From assembly GCA_030038445.1 (NCBI GenBank), contig JASHOW010000079.1:1-47579 (forward strand): a stretch of DNA of 47,579 nucleotides, read 5' to 3'. Origin of the DNA: Nitrosopumilaceae archaeon. GTDB lineage: Archaea; Thermoproteota; Nitrososphaeria; Nitrososphaerales; Nitrosopumilaceae. The notes below the pieces were generated by a model. It was not told the origin of the DNA and did no database searches. It saw only the letters and a program-made list of their open reading frames with translations. The position numbers and the translations under genes are program-made. This document shows, in pieces, positions 33,910-42,528 of this stretch (its first letter is position 1; each line of letters begins with the position of its first letter).

Positions 33910-36024
33910 ATGATAAGTAGACTCCATATGGAACTGAGTGAAGACTTTGGCGAGCAAAAGCGCGGAGGAATTTTACAATCTGCATCCAAACGTGTAAGAA
34001 TGATCTTTTCTGTCATGGCAAGTCCTAACAGAATCGATATTCTGAGAATTTTAAACTCAAAAGGCCCACTTACATATTCAGAGCTAAAATCCCTCGCTGG
34101 ATTCAAATCAAAGAAAGAAAGTGGTAAGTTTGCATACCACCTCCGAAAATTATTGCGTCAGTCTCTTGTGGCCCTAAATAAATCTGAGAGGAGATACACC
34201 ATTACAAATCTAGGTAAACTAGTTCTAAGTCTTGCTCGACAGATCGAGGAGCGATCAATCATTGAAAGTGGCAAGATGTACGTACGTACATCCCACGAAT
34301 CTATAGAGGAATTCAACTCTCATAAGATAATCCAATCTCTTGTTAGAGAAGGATGCCTGCCTCTTGAACTTGCGCAAAAGATAACAGAAGAAGTTGAAAA
34401 CCGCATATATAAATTCCAAACATCATATCTGACTTCCTCATTAATACGCGAAATGGTCAATTCTGTACTTCTTGAGCAAGGCCATGAGGATTATAGACAC
34501 AGACTAGCACGATTTGGCCTTCCTGGATATGATGTGCACGAAATGCTGACCAACGTAGATGGTATTCACAACGGCGTAGAAGGCTTACTATTTAAGACAG
34601 GTCAAACCGTTTTTGGGGAATATTTGGTATTAAATACACTTCCCAAGGATGTAGCCGATTCCCACCTGTCAGGTGATATTCATATTACAAACGCTGGCCT
34701 CTGGCCACTTCTTCCTGACACCATATTTGTGAATATAAAGGAGCTAATGGAGGATGGGATAGACTTGAGAGGAAAGTTCTTGGGAGTAACAAGAACTTCC
34801 ACCGCAAACTCTCTTGACGACTTGGCCACATCTCTTTCTATTGCAACATCACTTCTCATAAAAGAGGCATCACAGGAGATCATCATGGACGGTCTAGTAG
34901 GATTATTACAAAAACACTCAAAAAATATTTCAGAAATTGAAGAAAAACTTGCAAATTCCTTTGCTAAAATATCAACCGTGCCTAAATATGGAAGAAATGG
35001 AACATTTGCCTCGTTTAGAATCTCAATAGGTACAGATCCAAAAATTATTGGCGTTATTCTTGCTGCATATAAAAAATATGTCAAGTCTACACCTTTGCCG
35101 TCCATAGGCATCATAATAGACTATGAAAAAGGAAAGATCGGCGAGTTCTCTGATGTCTTGGCAGATGTTATTTCCCTAGGAGGACACTTGATGTTCTCAA
35201 AAGGGCTGACATCAAGCAAAGGTCTTTCGAAGGTAGACGGAAAGAACTCTTCTGCTACCTCAATTAACCTACAGTCCTTGTCCATTAACATGCCGCGGCT
35301 TGCATTTGAATCCAACAAAGATGAAACCTACTTCAGAGCAAGACTAGCGCTGTTGATGAAGCCAGCTCTAGCAGCAATGTCAATACGAAAGAAGGAAATA
35401 TCAGATCTTACTCGTAGAGGACTTAATCCAATTCTTGCAAACAATACACAGTATATGCAAAAAGGATCTGTTACATTAGTTGTTAATCTGATAGGTCTCA
35501 AGGAAGCAGTTTATGGTATACTTGGCTATGAGAACAACAAGGCTGGACAGGAAATTCTGGCAAAAGTTATAGCTACTGCTACAGAGGTAGCGATCAAGAA
35601 GGGAAAAGAGATGGGCGATAACGTTACGATCTCTATTACTGAAAGTGATGCCTCTGCTCGCTTTTCTTCGTTAGATGGTGAAAAATACGGTAAGATGTCA
35701 ATTCACCCACACGTAGAAGGAGAATCTTATTCTGAAGGAGTTACCATTGATGCTTCAAAAATAGACGAAATGAATTCAAAGAGCGAGAAGATAGCGGAAT
35801 CAAATCACCTATCAAAAATGCTTAACGGAGGATTGTTGGTTCAACTCAAAATTCCAGATACAATGGGTTCTCCAGAAATCAAGAAGGCAATAGAGAAGGC
35901 AGGAGAATTACTAGGTTCATTTAGGCCGATCAAGAAGGTGCCTATCTGTAGCAACTGTGGACTCAAAGAAGAAAAGATTGCAGAAAAATGCCCTGTCTGC
36001 AAGTCGCCCTACATACTAGCATAA
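33910..36024 (+). CDS. wHTH + ATP-cone + NrdD-like pseudoenzyme (putative nucleotide-sensing regulator)
   Basis: 704 aa. Residues about 25-115 form an ArsR-like winged helix ('MASPNRIDILRILNSKGPLT'). Residues 123-203 form an ATP-cone, the dATP/ATP sensor of ribonucleotide reductases. Residues 220-675 resemble the class III reductase NrdD: 'HLSGDIHITNAG' (cf. G-D-I-H-I-H), 'SINMPRLAF' (cf. I-N-L-P-R) and 'ITESDASARFSSLDGEKYGK'. A C-terminal four-Cys site is 'ICSNCG...KCPVCK'. The core has no cysteine and the chain ends after the zinc site with no glycyl-radical motif, so it cannot be a reductase. nrdJ follows 229 bp later. An ATG at 33928 (Met7) about 25 bp from TTATTTA may be the true start. 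Confidence 0.82.
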   Translation: MISRLHMELSEDFGEQKRGGILQSASKRVRMIFSVMASPNRIDILRILNSKGPLTYSELKSLAGFKSKKESGKFAYHLRKLLRQSLVALNKSERRYTITNLGKLVLSLARQIEERSIIESGKMYVRTSHESIEEFNSHKIIQSLVREGCLPLELAQKITEEVENRIYKFQTSYLTSSLIREMVNSVLLEQGHEDYRHRLARFGLPGYDVHEMLTNVDGIHNGVEGLLFKTGQTVFGEYLVLNTLPKDVADSHLSGDIHITNAGLWPLLPDTIFVNIKELMEDGIDLRGKFLGVTRTSTANSLDDLATSLSIATSLLIKEASQEIIMDGLVGLLQKHSKNISEIEEKLANSFAKISTVPKYGRNGTFASFRISIGTDPKIIGVILAAYKKYVKSTPLPSIGIIIDYEKGKIGEFSDVLADVISLGGHLMFSKGLTSSKGLSKVDGKNSSATSINLQSLSINMPRLAFESNKDETYFRARLALLMKPALAAMSIRKKEISDLTRRGLNPILANNTQYMQKGSVTLVVNLIGLKEAVYGILGYENNKAGQEILAKVIATATEVAIKKGKEMGDNVTISITESDASARFSSLDGEKYGKMSIHPHVEGESYSEGVTIDASKIDEMNSKSEKIAESNHLSKMLNGGLLVQLKIPDTMGSPEIKKAIEKAGELLGSFRPIKKVPICSNCGLKEEKIAEKCPVCKSPYILA

Positions 36025-36212
36025 ATCTATTCTACGATCAGAGAATGTCATTAGCGGCAAATCCAGAAATATTGTCAAATTTGTTTAGGAATTTTTGAGG
36101 AATTCTTTTAAGATTATATTGGTATTTGACGATCTGTTATTATGAAAATTGTAACGGTGTCAACAAAATTGATGCAAAGCTCAGTAATGGAAAAAAAAAT
36201 TTTGCCGCAGGC

Positions 36213-36221
36213 TTTATTTAA
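36213..36221 (+). promoter_or_regulatory. TATA box of nrdJ
   Basis: TTTATTTAA lies about 37 bp upstream of the nrdJ ATG. A purine-rich GGGGAG (about 36242-36247) just before the ATG may serve as a ribosome-binding site. The 36025-36212 stretch upstream is AT-rich, with nothing else I can name; a regulator site would be expected here. Confidence 0.45.
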
Positions 36222-36253
36222 CTCCCGTTTGATACTGATGCGGGGAGTGTAAA

Positions 36254-38911
36254 ATGGCAGATTTTTCACAAATAGAAAATTCGATCATGGAAGTTAAGAA
36301 GCGCGATGGTCGCGTATCATCTTTCCAGAAGGATAAAATTTCAAACGCAATCTATAAAGCATTAATAGCTTGTGGTAGACCAGATTACGGATTAGCCGAT
36401 AAACTAGCAAATCGTGTTACCGAAAAACTTGTTAACCATGGGTATTCTTCTTCAGAGTCTCCAAGTGTAGAAGATATTCAAGATGTGGTAGAATCAACCC
36501 TAATTGATGAAGGACAGGGAGAGATTGCTAAAGCATACATACTATACAGACATGAACGAAGAAAGGTAAGAGAGGAGAAGACAAAGGTACTAGAGTCCAC
36601 ATCTTTGGATTCCGTTGCCAAGAAGTTTGATCTCAACTGTCTTAGAGTTTTGGCCTCTAGGTATCTACTGAGAAACAACAAAGGACAGATAGTTGAAAGT
36701 CCAAGTGCGATGTTTGAAAGGGTCGCGATACTTGTTGGAATCTCTGATGTACTCAAAGATCCACTTGTCTTTAGCGTAGAAGGAGGATATACGCAAAATA
36801 CAGAAGATGCAGTAAGATACTTGGACAAGTTAGATGATTTTGACTACAAATTCAAAATAGGGAAATATTATCTCAACAAATACCACTTTAGGTCGCTGAT
36901 ACAGCACTACATTGACCTTGCCAAGCGGGGTCAGATGAAGGTTGGCATCAAAGAATTTCTAACCATATTGGCCGCAAACAAACTTGAACAGCATGCGGAA
37001 AGGATCACAGAATACTATGACATGATGGCTTCTCAGGACTATCTACCGAATTCTCCTACCATGATGAATGCAGGAGCAAGACTTGGACAGCTTTCTGCCT
37101 GTTTTGTGCTTGCAATGCCTGACGATATGGAAAAAATAATGAAGTCGTCTTCTGACGCTGCCTTGATATTCAAATCAGGCGGTGGAGTAGGAATCAATTA
37201 TTCTGATTTAAGACCAGAAGGAGACATGGTTGCATCAACATCCGGTGTTGCATCAGGCCCAGTATCTTTCATGAATATAATTAACACTGTCACAGAAGTA
37301 GTCAAGCAGGGAGGCAAGAGAAGGGGAGCAAACATGGGAATCATTGAATCATGGCATCCAGATATTGAAAAGTTCATTACTGCAAAAACAAAGCCAGGCG
37401 TACTAGAGAACTTTAATGTAAGTGTAGGAGTCTGGGAGGACTTTTGGCAAGCACTAGTAGACTCAACAGACGGAAAATATACACTGCGAAGTCCTCTGGA
37501 CAAGTCACCAGTCAGAGATGTAAATGCCCATCACATAATTGATCTGATAGCACTCTCTGCATGGAAGAGTGCAGAACCTGGATTAATCTTCTTTGATGTT
37601 ATTAACAAGTATAATGTATTTGCAAAGGCTCGCGGCTCACCACTACGTGCAACAAACCCATGTGGAGAGCAAAGCCTGTATCCGTATGAATCATGTAATC
37701 TGGGATCTATTAATCTAGCTAACTTTGTAAAGAGAAAGGCAGACGGGCAATACGAGTTTGACTGGCAGAGATATGAAGAAGCAATTAGAAAAACAACCAG
37801 ATTCCTAGACAATATAATTGATGTTAACAATTATCCTATTTCAGAAATAGACAAGGCATCTAAAGACTCTAGAAGAATAGGTCTCGGAGTTATGGGAGTA
37901 GCTGATCTGTTATTCAAGCTAAGAATACCATACAACTCTCAAGAGGGATATGAGTTCCAGGAAAAATTAGCCGAGGCATTAACCTACTATTCCATGGAAG
38001 AAAGTATTGCACTTGCAAAAACACGAGGACCATTCCCTCTATGCTCAAAAACAGAATATCCAGAAGGTAAGATTCCAGTGGCAGGATATTATGAAAAACC
38101 AAAGAACTCTCGTACCTATGACTGGGATGCCCTTATCGCAAAGATCCAAAAGCATGGAATCAGGAACGTCCTTACTACTACAGTAGCACCAACTGGAACT
38201 CTGTCCATGATTGGTGACTGTTCTAACGGAATGGAGCCAATGTTCGCACTTGTCTTTGAGAAACGAGTGACAGTTGGGAGGTTCTTCTATACAAATAAAA
38301 TATTTGAAGCAGTCCTCAAGGAGCATGGGCTGTACAATGACCAGATATTAGAAAAGATTGCAAACAACTATGGTTCGATAAAGGGAATTCCAGAGATTCC
38401 GGAATGGATGCAAAAGATCTTCGTTACAGCAATGGATATTCATTGGGCCGATCACCTCATGGCACAGGCTGTATGGCAGAGATGGATTGGAAATGCCATT
38501 GCAAAGACAATCAACATGCCAAATGATGTCTCATCTGATGATGTAAAAGCTGCATATCTTTTGGCACATGAGCTTGGTCTAAAGGGAATTACTGTATACA
38601 GAGATGGATCACGACATGAACAGGTGCTACACATGACAGGAGACAACGTAGAGAAGACATTCCAAGTTACTCCAAGTGTATATGTGACTGATCACATATC
38701 AAAGAACATCACAAACGCTTATCTAAGAAGCCAAGTGGAAAGAGCTCTTCAGATAAAGATTCCAGAAGCTGGAACTGTGCAATCACAACCAAAGCTTACG
38801 GCAGAACAAATTGAAGAGAGATTGTGTCCTACGTGCAAAAATACACTTGTATTTGCAGAAGGTTGCAATATATGCATTGAATGTGGATATAGCGGATGCA
38901 CTTCTGGATAG
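36254..38911 (+). CDS. nrdJ: Adenosylcobalamin-dependent ribonucleotide reductase (class II)
   Basis: 885 aa. It makes deoxyribonucleotides using a B12-generated thiyl radical. An N-terminal ATP-cone (about 10-105, 'KKRDGRVSSFQKDKISNAIY') allows dATP control. The catalytic barrel shows 'NSPTMMNAGARLGQLSACFVLAMPDDMEKI' (first redox Cys), 'NPCGEQSLYPYESCNLGSINLANF' (the N-P-C-G-E radical site) and 'TTVAPTGTLSMIGDCSNGMEP'. The C-terminal tail holds the Cys-rich re-reduction and zinc motifs 'CPTCKN', 'CNICIECGYSGC'. No intein. It is preceded by the NrdD-like regulator. A poly-T run follows. Confidence 0.95.
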   Translation: MADFSQIENSIMEVKKRDGRVSSFQKDKISNAIYKALIACGRPDYGLADKLANRVTEKLVNHGYSSSESPSVEDIQDVVESTLIDEGQGEIAKAYILYRHERRKVREEKTKVLESTSLDSVAKKFDLNCLRVLASRYLLRNNKGQIVESPSAMFERVAILVGISDVLKDPLVFSVEGGYTQNTEDAVRYLDKLDDFDYKFKIGKYYLNKYHFRSLIQHYIDLAKRGQMKVGIKEFLTILAANKLEQHAERITEYYDMMASQDYLPNSPTMMNAGARLGQLSACFVLAMPDDMEKIMKSSSDAALIFKSGGGVGINYSDLRPEGDMVASTSGVASGPVSFMNIINTVTEVVKQGGKRRGANMGIIESWHPDIEKFITAKTKPGVLENFNVSVGVWEDFWQALVDSTDGKYTLRSPLDKSPVRDVNAHHIIDLIALSAWKSAEPGLIFFDVINKYNVFAKARGSPLRATNPCGEQSLYPYESCNLGSINLANFVKRKADGQYEFDWQRYEEAIRKTTRFLDNIIDVNNYPISEIDKASKDSRRIGLGVMGVADLLFKLRIPYNSQEGYEFQEKLAEALTYYSMEESIALAKTRGPFPLCSKTEYPEGKIPVAGYYEKPKNSRTYDWDALIAKIQKHGIRNVLTTTVAPTGTLSMIGDCSNGMEPMFALVFEKRVTVGRFFYTNKIFEAVLKEHGLYNDQILEKIANNYGSIKGIPEIPEWMQKIFVTAMDIHWADHLMAQAVWQRWIGNAIAKTINMPNDVSSDDVKAAYLLAHELGLKGITVYRDGSRHEQVLHMTGDNVEKTFQVTPSVYVTDHISKNITNAYLRSQVERALQIKIPEAGTVQSQPKLTAEQIEERLCPTCKNTLVFAEGCNICIECGYSGCTSG

Positions 38912-38928
38912 ATACAACTTTTTTTAAA

Positions 38929-38935
38929 TCAAAAC
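38929..38935 (+). terminator. Poly-T terminator after nrdJ
   Basis: A run of seven T residues, 18 nt past the nrdJ stop, of the kind that ends archaeal transcription. It is close to the TTG start of the next gene (38968). Confidence 0.4.
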
Positions 38936-38967
38936 TCTTTTAGTATCAACCATTACTGAAAATAGCG

Positions 38968-40146
38968 TTGAAGAAAAAAACTAACATTGCCGCAAGTACA
39001 CCAGATAAGGAGAACAGACAAACCACTAGCACCAAATCGAAGAAAAAAATACTTGGTATTGCCATAGGTGCGGCGGCCGCAGCCATCATAATTATATTCT
39101 TTCTTGCTTTACAACCGCAGTCACAACTGCAACCAACATCTCACGTAACGCCAAATCCAAAGCTTGGTCTTGTCATAATGCCTCCAACAGAGAGACCAAC
39201 CTTTGAACAAATACACAACGCATACATTCAAGCCGCATCTACGGGAATAGGTAGAAGCAATGTCTACATGCTATGGCCAGTCATAGAACCACAACAAGGT
39301 ACCTTCAACTGGCAGATCTACGATATTCTTATGGGACTAAACAGGGAACAACATCTTAACGTAACTTTGTACTTTTCTATAATAAACAATGATCAACTCG
39401 GACCATTTCCAAATTGGTTAGGGCAACCAAATTTAGATGAAAACTTGGCAAATCAGACTGCAAGTGCGCTTGATACAATTCTATCAAGATACTATATTGT
39501 GGACTATGTAATCATGGGTGGAGATTTGAACGTCTACTTTAGAGATCATCCAGATGACATCCCAAAATACGTGGACTTTTTCAACTCTGTTTATTCTAAA
39601 CTCAAGGCAAAACATCCTGATGTCAAGTTTGGAAATTGGTTCTCATTAAACGATTTGATAAATAACTACGACGGTAGCATGGTGGCAAAGCTCAACCAAG
39701 GTGATTTTGTTGCATATTCCTACTCGCCAGTTGACTTGACATTTTATCAAGCCAAGAGCCCTGATAGGGAAGTACAGGATCTTCAGAATATGCTGAATTT
39801 CTCAGGTGACAAAAACATTGCATTGATGGAAATTGGATGGAGTACAGACAAGACAGTTAACGGAACAGAAGACAACCAAGTAAAGTTTATGCAAGATGTA
39901 TTTGACTTTTACAGGAAAAACGAGTCTAAATTTGAGTTCATGACATGGTACAGGCAATATGACAGACCGGCTGACACATGTTATAACAGTCTGAACACAA
40001 ACATAAAAAGTGGATTTAACGACCAAATTCTCCTAAATAACACGGCAGCATATCTTTGTGGAACTGGGCTAATCGATGTAAATAACAACACAAAACCTGC
40101 TTGGAACGAGTTTAAGAATCAGATACAAATGAGTCCTAATTCTTAA
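38968..40146 (+). CDS. Membrane-anchored protein with a glycoside-hydrolase-like TIM barrel
   Basis: 392 aa from TTG 38968. A lysine-rich cytosolic N-terminus and one helix (about 29-48) anchor an outer domain. That domain reads like clan GH-A barrels (GH5/GH42/GH53 style): 'IGRSNVYMLWPVIEPQQGTFNWQIYDILM' is the early strand with W-x-x-I-E-P, and 'IALMEIGWST' holds a possible nucleophile Glu288. The strand-4 acid/base motif, normally G-N-E, is 'MGGDLNVYF' with Asp186. It may therefore be an altered or inactive enzyme acting on, or merely binding, surface glycans. Confidence 0.62.
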   Translation: MKKKTNIAASTPDKENRQTTSTKSKKKILGIAIGAAAAAIIIIFFLALQPQSQLQPTSHVTPNPKLGLVIMPPTERPTFEQIHNAYIQAASTGIGRSNVYMLWPVIEPQQGTFNWQIYDILMGLNREQHLNVTLYFSIINNDQLGPFPNWLGQPNLDENLANQTASALDTILSRYYIVDYVIMGGDLNVYFRDHPDDIPKYVDFFNSVYSKLKAKHPDVKFGNWFSLNDLINNYDGSMVAKLNQGDFVAYSYSPVDLTFYQAKSPDREVQDLQNMLNFSGDKNIALMEIGWSTDKTVNGTEDNQVKFMQDVFDFYRKNESKFEFMTWYRQYDRPADTCYNSLNTNIKSGFNDQILLNNTAAYLCGTGLIDVNNNTKPAWNEFKNQIQMSPNS

Positions 40147-40169
40147 CTGTAAAAAAGTGAATTGCTAGT

Positions 40170-41303
40170 TTGAGAAATTTATGTCTGGCAATTGTTGCAC
40201 TACTTTTTACAAATTTTGTTTCAGCATATGCAACGTACGAACCTCCAACCCAACAAGAGCGGAATCTTTTTACTCAATTATTTTCTCAATTTGAGAAGAC
40301 CGATGTCGCTAAAAAAGATGTAACAGATGTAATCCAGACATTTGCAAAACCGTTAATCATAAGTTTTCCATGCAATTCCAACGACACAAATAATTTCATA
40401 ATAGCTGTAATTACCACCAGGCTAGCCAAATTTGATGATACTGCAGTTCATGAAGATCAAGTTATCGGTGGTACTTATACATGGAATTGTCTAGTTACGA
40501 CAGAGGCAGGAAAAGTTACACTTCAATGCAACAATGAGCTACGACTCAACTCAAATCTTCTGTTAAATGGAACAGGTGTGAGCCCACAAGTTCATCAAGT
40601 GGAAAACGACGTTGTTTTATACCATGAATTTCTTCATGGTCAGCTAATGATTGATGCAATAAAGTCGTCCGATAAATGGAGGCATGAAATTTGTAATCAA
40701 ACTCCTCAAGAAACAATAGATTATTCATATGCTGACCCTGATCATAAAATAATCAATCCACTCCAAACCCAATTTGCATCTGAATTGATGAAGGAACAAG
40801 GAGGGGAGTTAATTACCAAGAACATAATGCCTAATCAGACTCAAAATGGTATGTTTGCAATCAAGGCATTTCATATCTCGGATTATCCACAATTTCGAAA
40901 TGGGGGACAAGTTACACTTAGGGCAGTTAACATAGATGGTACTAAATTTGGTTCCTATAACGGCACAGTCTTTTTAGAAGGAAATCTGATCAACCAGACA
41001 CAGCCCGGAATTGCATGGCTTTATGTAATTGACAATCAAACAAATCAAACCACTCAGGCCTTCAATTCGGCGCTGGCAAAAAGGATAGCAGGACTTTGGG
41101 TAAATGATCAAGCAAGTGATACTGATTTTTACAATGCGATACAGCCCTTGACTTTGCAACAAACTATAGCAAATAACGAAAACTCTACTGTAATTCCCTA
41201 TTGGGTAAGAAACACCGCAAGCTGGTGGTTTGAAGGAAAGATAGATGATACAACTTTTGAGAGTTTCATACAATATCTTGTTTCCAACAAAATAATTCAA
41301 TAA
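40170..41303 (+). CDS. Exported HExxH putative metalloprotease with C-terminal IPxWVRN domain
   Basis: 377 aa from TTG 40170. A signal peptide (about 1-22) precedes a domain with 'VVLYHEFLHGQLMIDAIKSS', an H-E-x-x-H zinc-protease motif at 152-156. A third ligand is not certain; 'HEICNQTPQETIDYSYADPD' follows. The later part is beta-rich ('FLEGNLINQTQPGIAWLYVI'), and the C-terminus carries 'IPYWVRNTASWWFEGKIDDT', the surface module shared with the 581-aa protein. It lies 23 nt after the GH-like gene, so both may be co-expressed envelope proteins. Protease activity is inferred from the motif alone. Confidence 0.62.
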   Translation: MRNLCLAIVALLFTNFVSAYATYEPPTQQERNLFTQLFSQFEKTDVAKKDVTDVIQTFAKPLIISFPCNSNDTNNFIIAVITTRLAKFDDTAVHEDQVIGGTYTWNCLVTTEAGKVTLQCNNELRLNSNLLLNGTGVSPQVHQVENDVVLYHEFLHGQLMIDAIKSSDKWRHEICNQTPQETIDYSYADPDHKIINPLQTQFASELMKEQGGELITKNIMPNQTQNGMFAIKAFHISDYPQFRNGGQVTLRAVNIDGTKFGSYNGTVFLEGNLINQTQPGIAWLYVIDNQTNQTTQAFNSALAKRIAGLWVNDQASDTDFYNAIQPLTLQQTIANNENSTVIPYWVRNTASWWFEGKIDDTTFESFIQYLVSNKIIQ

Positions 41304-41314
41304 AGATATAACAA

Positions 41315-41388
41315 TGCGGTCGCCGGGATTTGAACCCGGGTAACGGGCTTGGAAGGCCAGTGTACTAACCAAACTATACTACGACCGC
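41315..41388 (-). tRNA. tRNA-Gly (anticodon TCC)
   Basis: On the minus strand the 7-bp acceptor stem GCGGTCG/CGACCGC, a 4-bp D stem, anticodon loop CTTCCAA (TCC), and T arm CCGGG-TTCAAAT-CCCGG fold into a normal cloverleaf. The discriminator base is A, no intron is seen, and the 3' CCA is not encoded. The anticodon stem has one T-C mismatch (positions 28-42). Confidence 0.95.
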
Positions 41389-41409
41389 ACCACTCTGCCA
41401 ATCTTATGA

Positions 41410-42078
41410 CTACATAATAATTCTTTTTTCATACTCGTACAGCACACGAGAAATAATTATGTGAGCTTCAAGGGGATTCTTGTCAACTGACATTGTCTTA
41501 TCAAAATATTTCTTGACATTCTCGGAAAACTGTCCCTTTGCAAAACCTCCAACCACGATACACGTGTCTCTGTTTATTTCTGATGCAAGCTGTTGATATG
41601 AAGACGGCACTCCTTTGCTTGAAAGTCCAATCACCTGTTTGGGCTTGATTTCTTTGATAAGATCTCTAAAATTCATATTTTTTATTTTGAGCAAATTTTT
41701 TCCATCCTCCTCAATTTTGTTCTCAGAATAAAGCTTCTCAATGAGGCCTGCAAATCTATGATAGGATTTTGGTAGTCTAACTGACTTGTCAAGTAATATG
41801 ATCTTGTCGTCAATGGTATGTACAAAAACCTCAAGCTCGTTTGCAAAATAGAGGGGTATACTACAGGCCTCAAGAAGACAGAAGTGTATCAAATCCGGCC
41901 TGCCTCTTTTTATCTCATTTTCTATTCCCTTCATTGCGGCAAAATGCCACGATACATCAAGCAAAATCTCGGATGGCTTTTTGTTTAATCTTTTGGCAGA
42001 CGCAAGAACAGAGTTATGACTTTGAAGATCTTTAGGTATTGTCTCTAAAGCCGATTCTGCTATTATCAATGACAGCAA
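41410..42078 (-). CDS. nep1: 16S rRNA pseudouridine N1-methyltransferase Nep1 (EMG1 family)
   Basis: 222 aa from TTG 42078, typical for archaeal Nep1, a SPOUT-class enzyme that methylates a pseudouridine in small-subunit rRNA and aids ribosome assembly. Recognisable segments are 'LLDVSWHFAAMKG', 'KRGRPDLIHFCLLEACSIPL' (the G-R-P-D-I-x-H signature), 'VHTIDDKII', 'LPKSYHRFAGLIEKLY' and the SAM-knot 'CIVVGGFAKGQFSE'. It is divergent from the RNase P gene with a 35-bp gap, downstream of which lie other translation genes. Confidence 0.93.
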   Translation of the reverse strand: MLSLIIAESALETIPKDLQSHNSVLASAKRLNKKPSEILLDVSWHFAAMKGIENEIKRGRPDLIHFCLLEACSIPLYFANELEVFVHTIDDKIILLDKSVRLPKSYHRFAGLIEKLYSENKIEEDGKNLLKIKNMNFRDLIKEIKPKQVIGLSSKGVPSSYQQLASEINRDTCIVVGGFAKGQFSENVKKYFDKTMSVDKNPLEAHIIISRVLYEYEKRIIM

Positions 42079-42113
42079 GATTGTATTTTAAGGGTGGGCA
42101 TTATTTAATTAAC

Positions 42114-42431
42114 ATGAAAGCCAGCCTGCGGGATCTCATACTTGAAAGAATGCAAATCTTGATTCAAAACGCAATATCAAATGCAAGGCTTGAGCCAGCA
42201 CTAGCTGAAAGGCAAGCAAGTCTGGCAAAGAGGCTGAGCACAAAATACCGTGTCAGAATGCCTTATGAGCTTAGGATGAACTTTTGCAAGAAATGCAAGA
42301 AATTCATTGTTCCGGGATTCACATCCAGAATTAGAATAGGCAGATCTGATGTAAAATCAATACGTATAACCTGTAAATTTTGTAACCATACATACAGAAA
42401 AATAATAAAAAAACAAACTTTCAAAGTTTAA
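42114..42431 (+). CDS. rnp4: Ribonuclease P protein component 4 (Rpp21/Rpr2)
   Basis: The track begins at 42039 inside the nep1 start; ATG 42114 gives 105 aa. The N-terminal helices ('ERMQILIQNAISNARLEPAL') pair with Rpp29, and the C-terminal zinc ribbon uses 'FCKKCKKF' and 'ITCKFCNH' (four Cys). 'RMPYELRMNFCKKC' is the diagnostic Rpr2 stretch. It helps process tRNA 5' ends with the RNase P RNA. The neighbours nep1 and rps19e agree with a translation-related block. Confidence 0.88.
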   Translation: MKASLRDLILERMQILIQNAISNARLEPALAERQASLAKRLSTKYRVRMPYELRMNFCKKCKKFIVPGFTSRIRIGRSDVKSIRITCKFCNHTYRKIIKKQTFKV

Positions 42432-42497
42432 TGAGATGATCTCTATCAAGATTATGGGCTGTTCATATTTCAAAGTAACAAACCCGTAGGACTATGG

Positions 42498-42505
42498 TTT
42501 ATAAG
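42498..42505 (+). promoter_or_regulatory. TATA box for rps19e
   Basis: TTTATAAG is centred about 27 bp upstream of the ATG at 42529, predicting a start site at or next to the start codon, a leaderless mRNA. Confidence 0.55.
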
Positions 42506-42528
42506 ACGAACTTTGAATTTTGGATTTT

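Noticed and set aside
33910-36024. Calling the 704-aa protein an active anaerobic ribonucleotide reductase
   Set aside because: There are no cysteines in the catalytic core and no glycyl-radical motif at the C-terminus, and a winged helix is fused at the N-terminus.
36142-36252. A 36-codon ORF ending just before nrdJ, possible leader peptide
   Set aside because: It spans the TATA box and expected start site of nrdJ, has low-complexity codons and no recognisable protein features, so it is probably chance.
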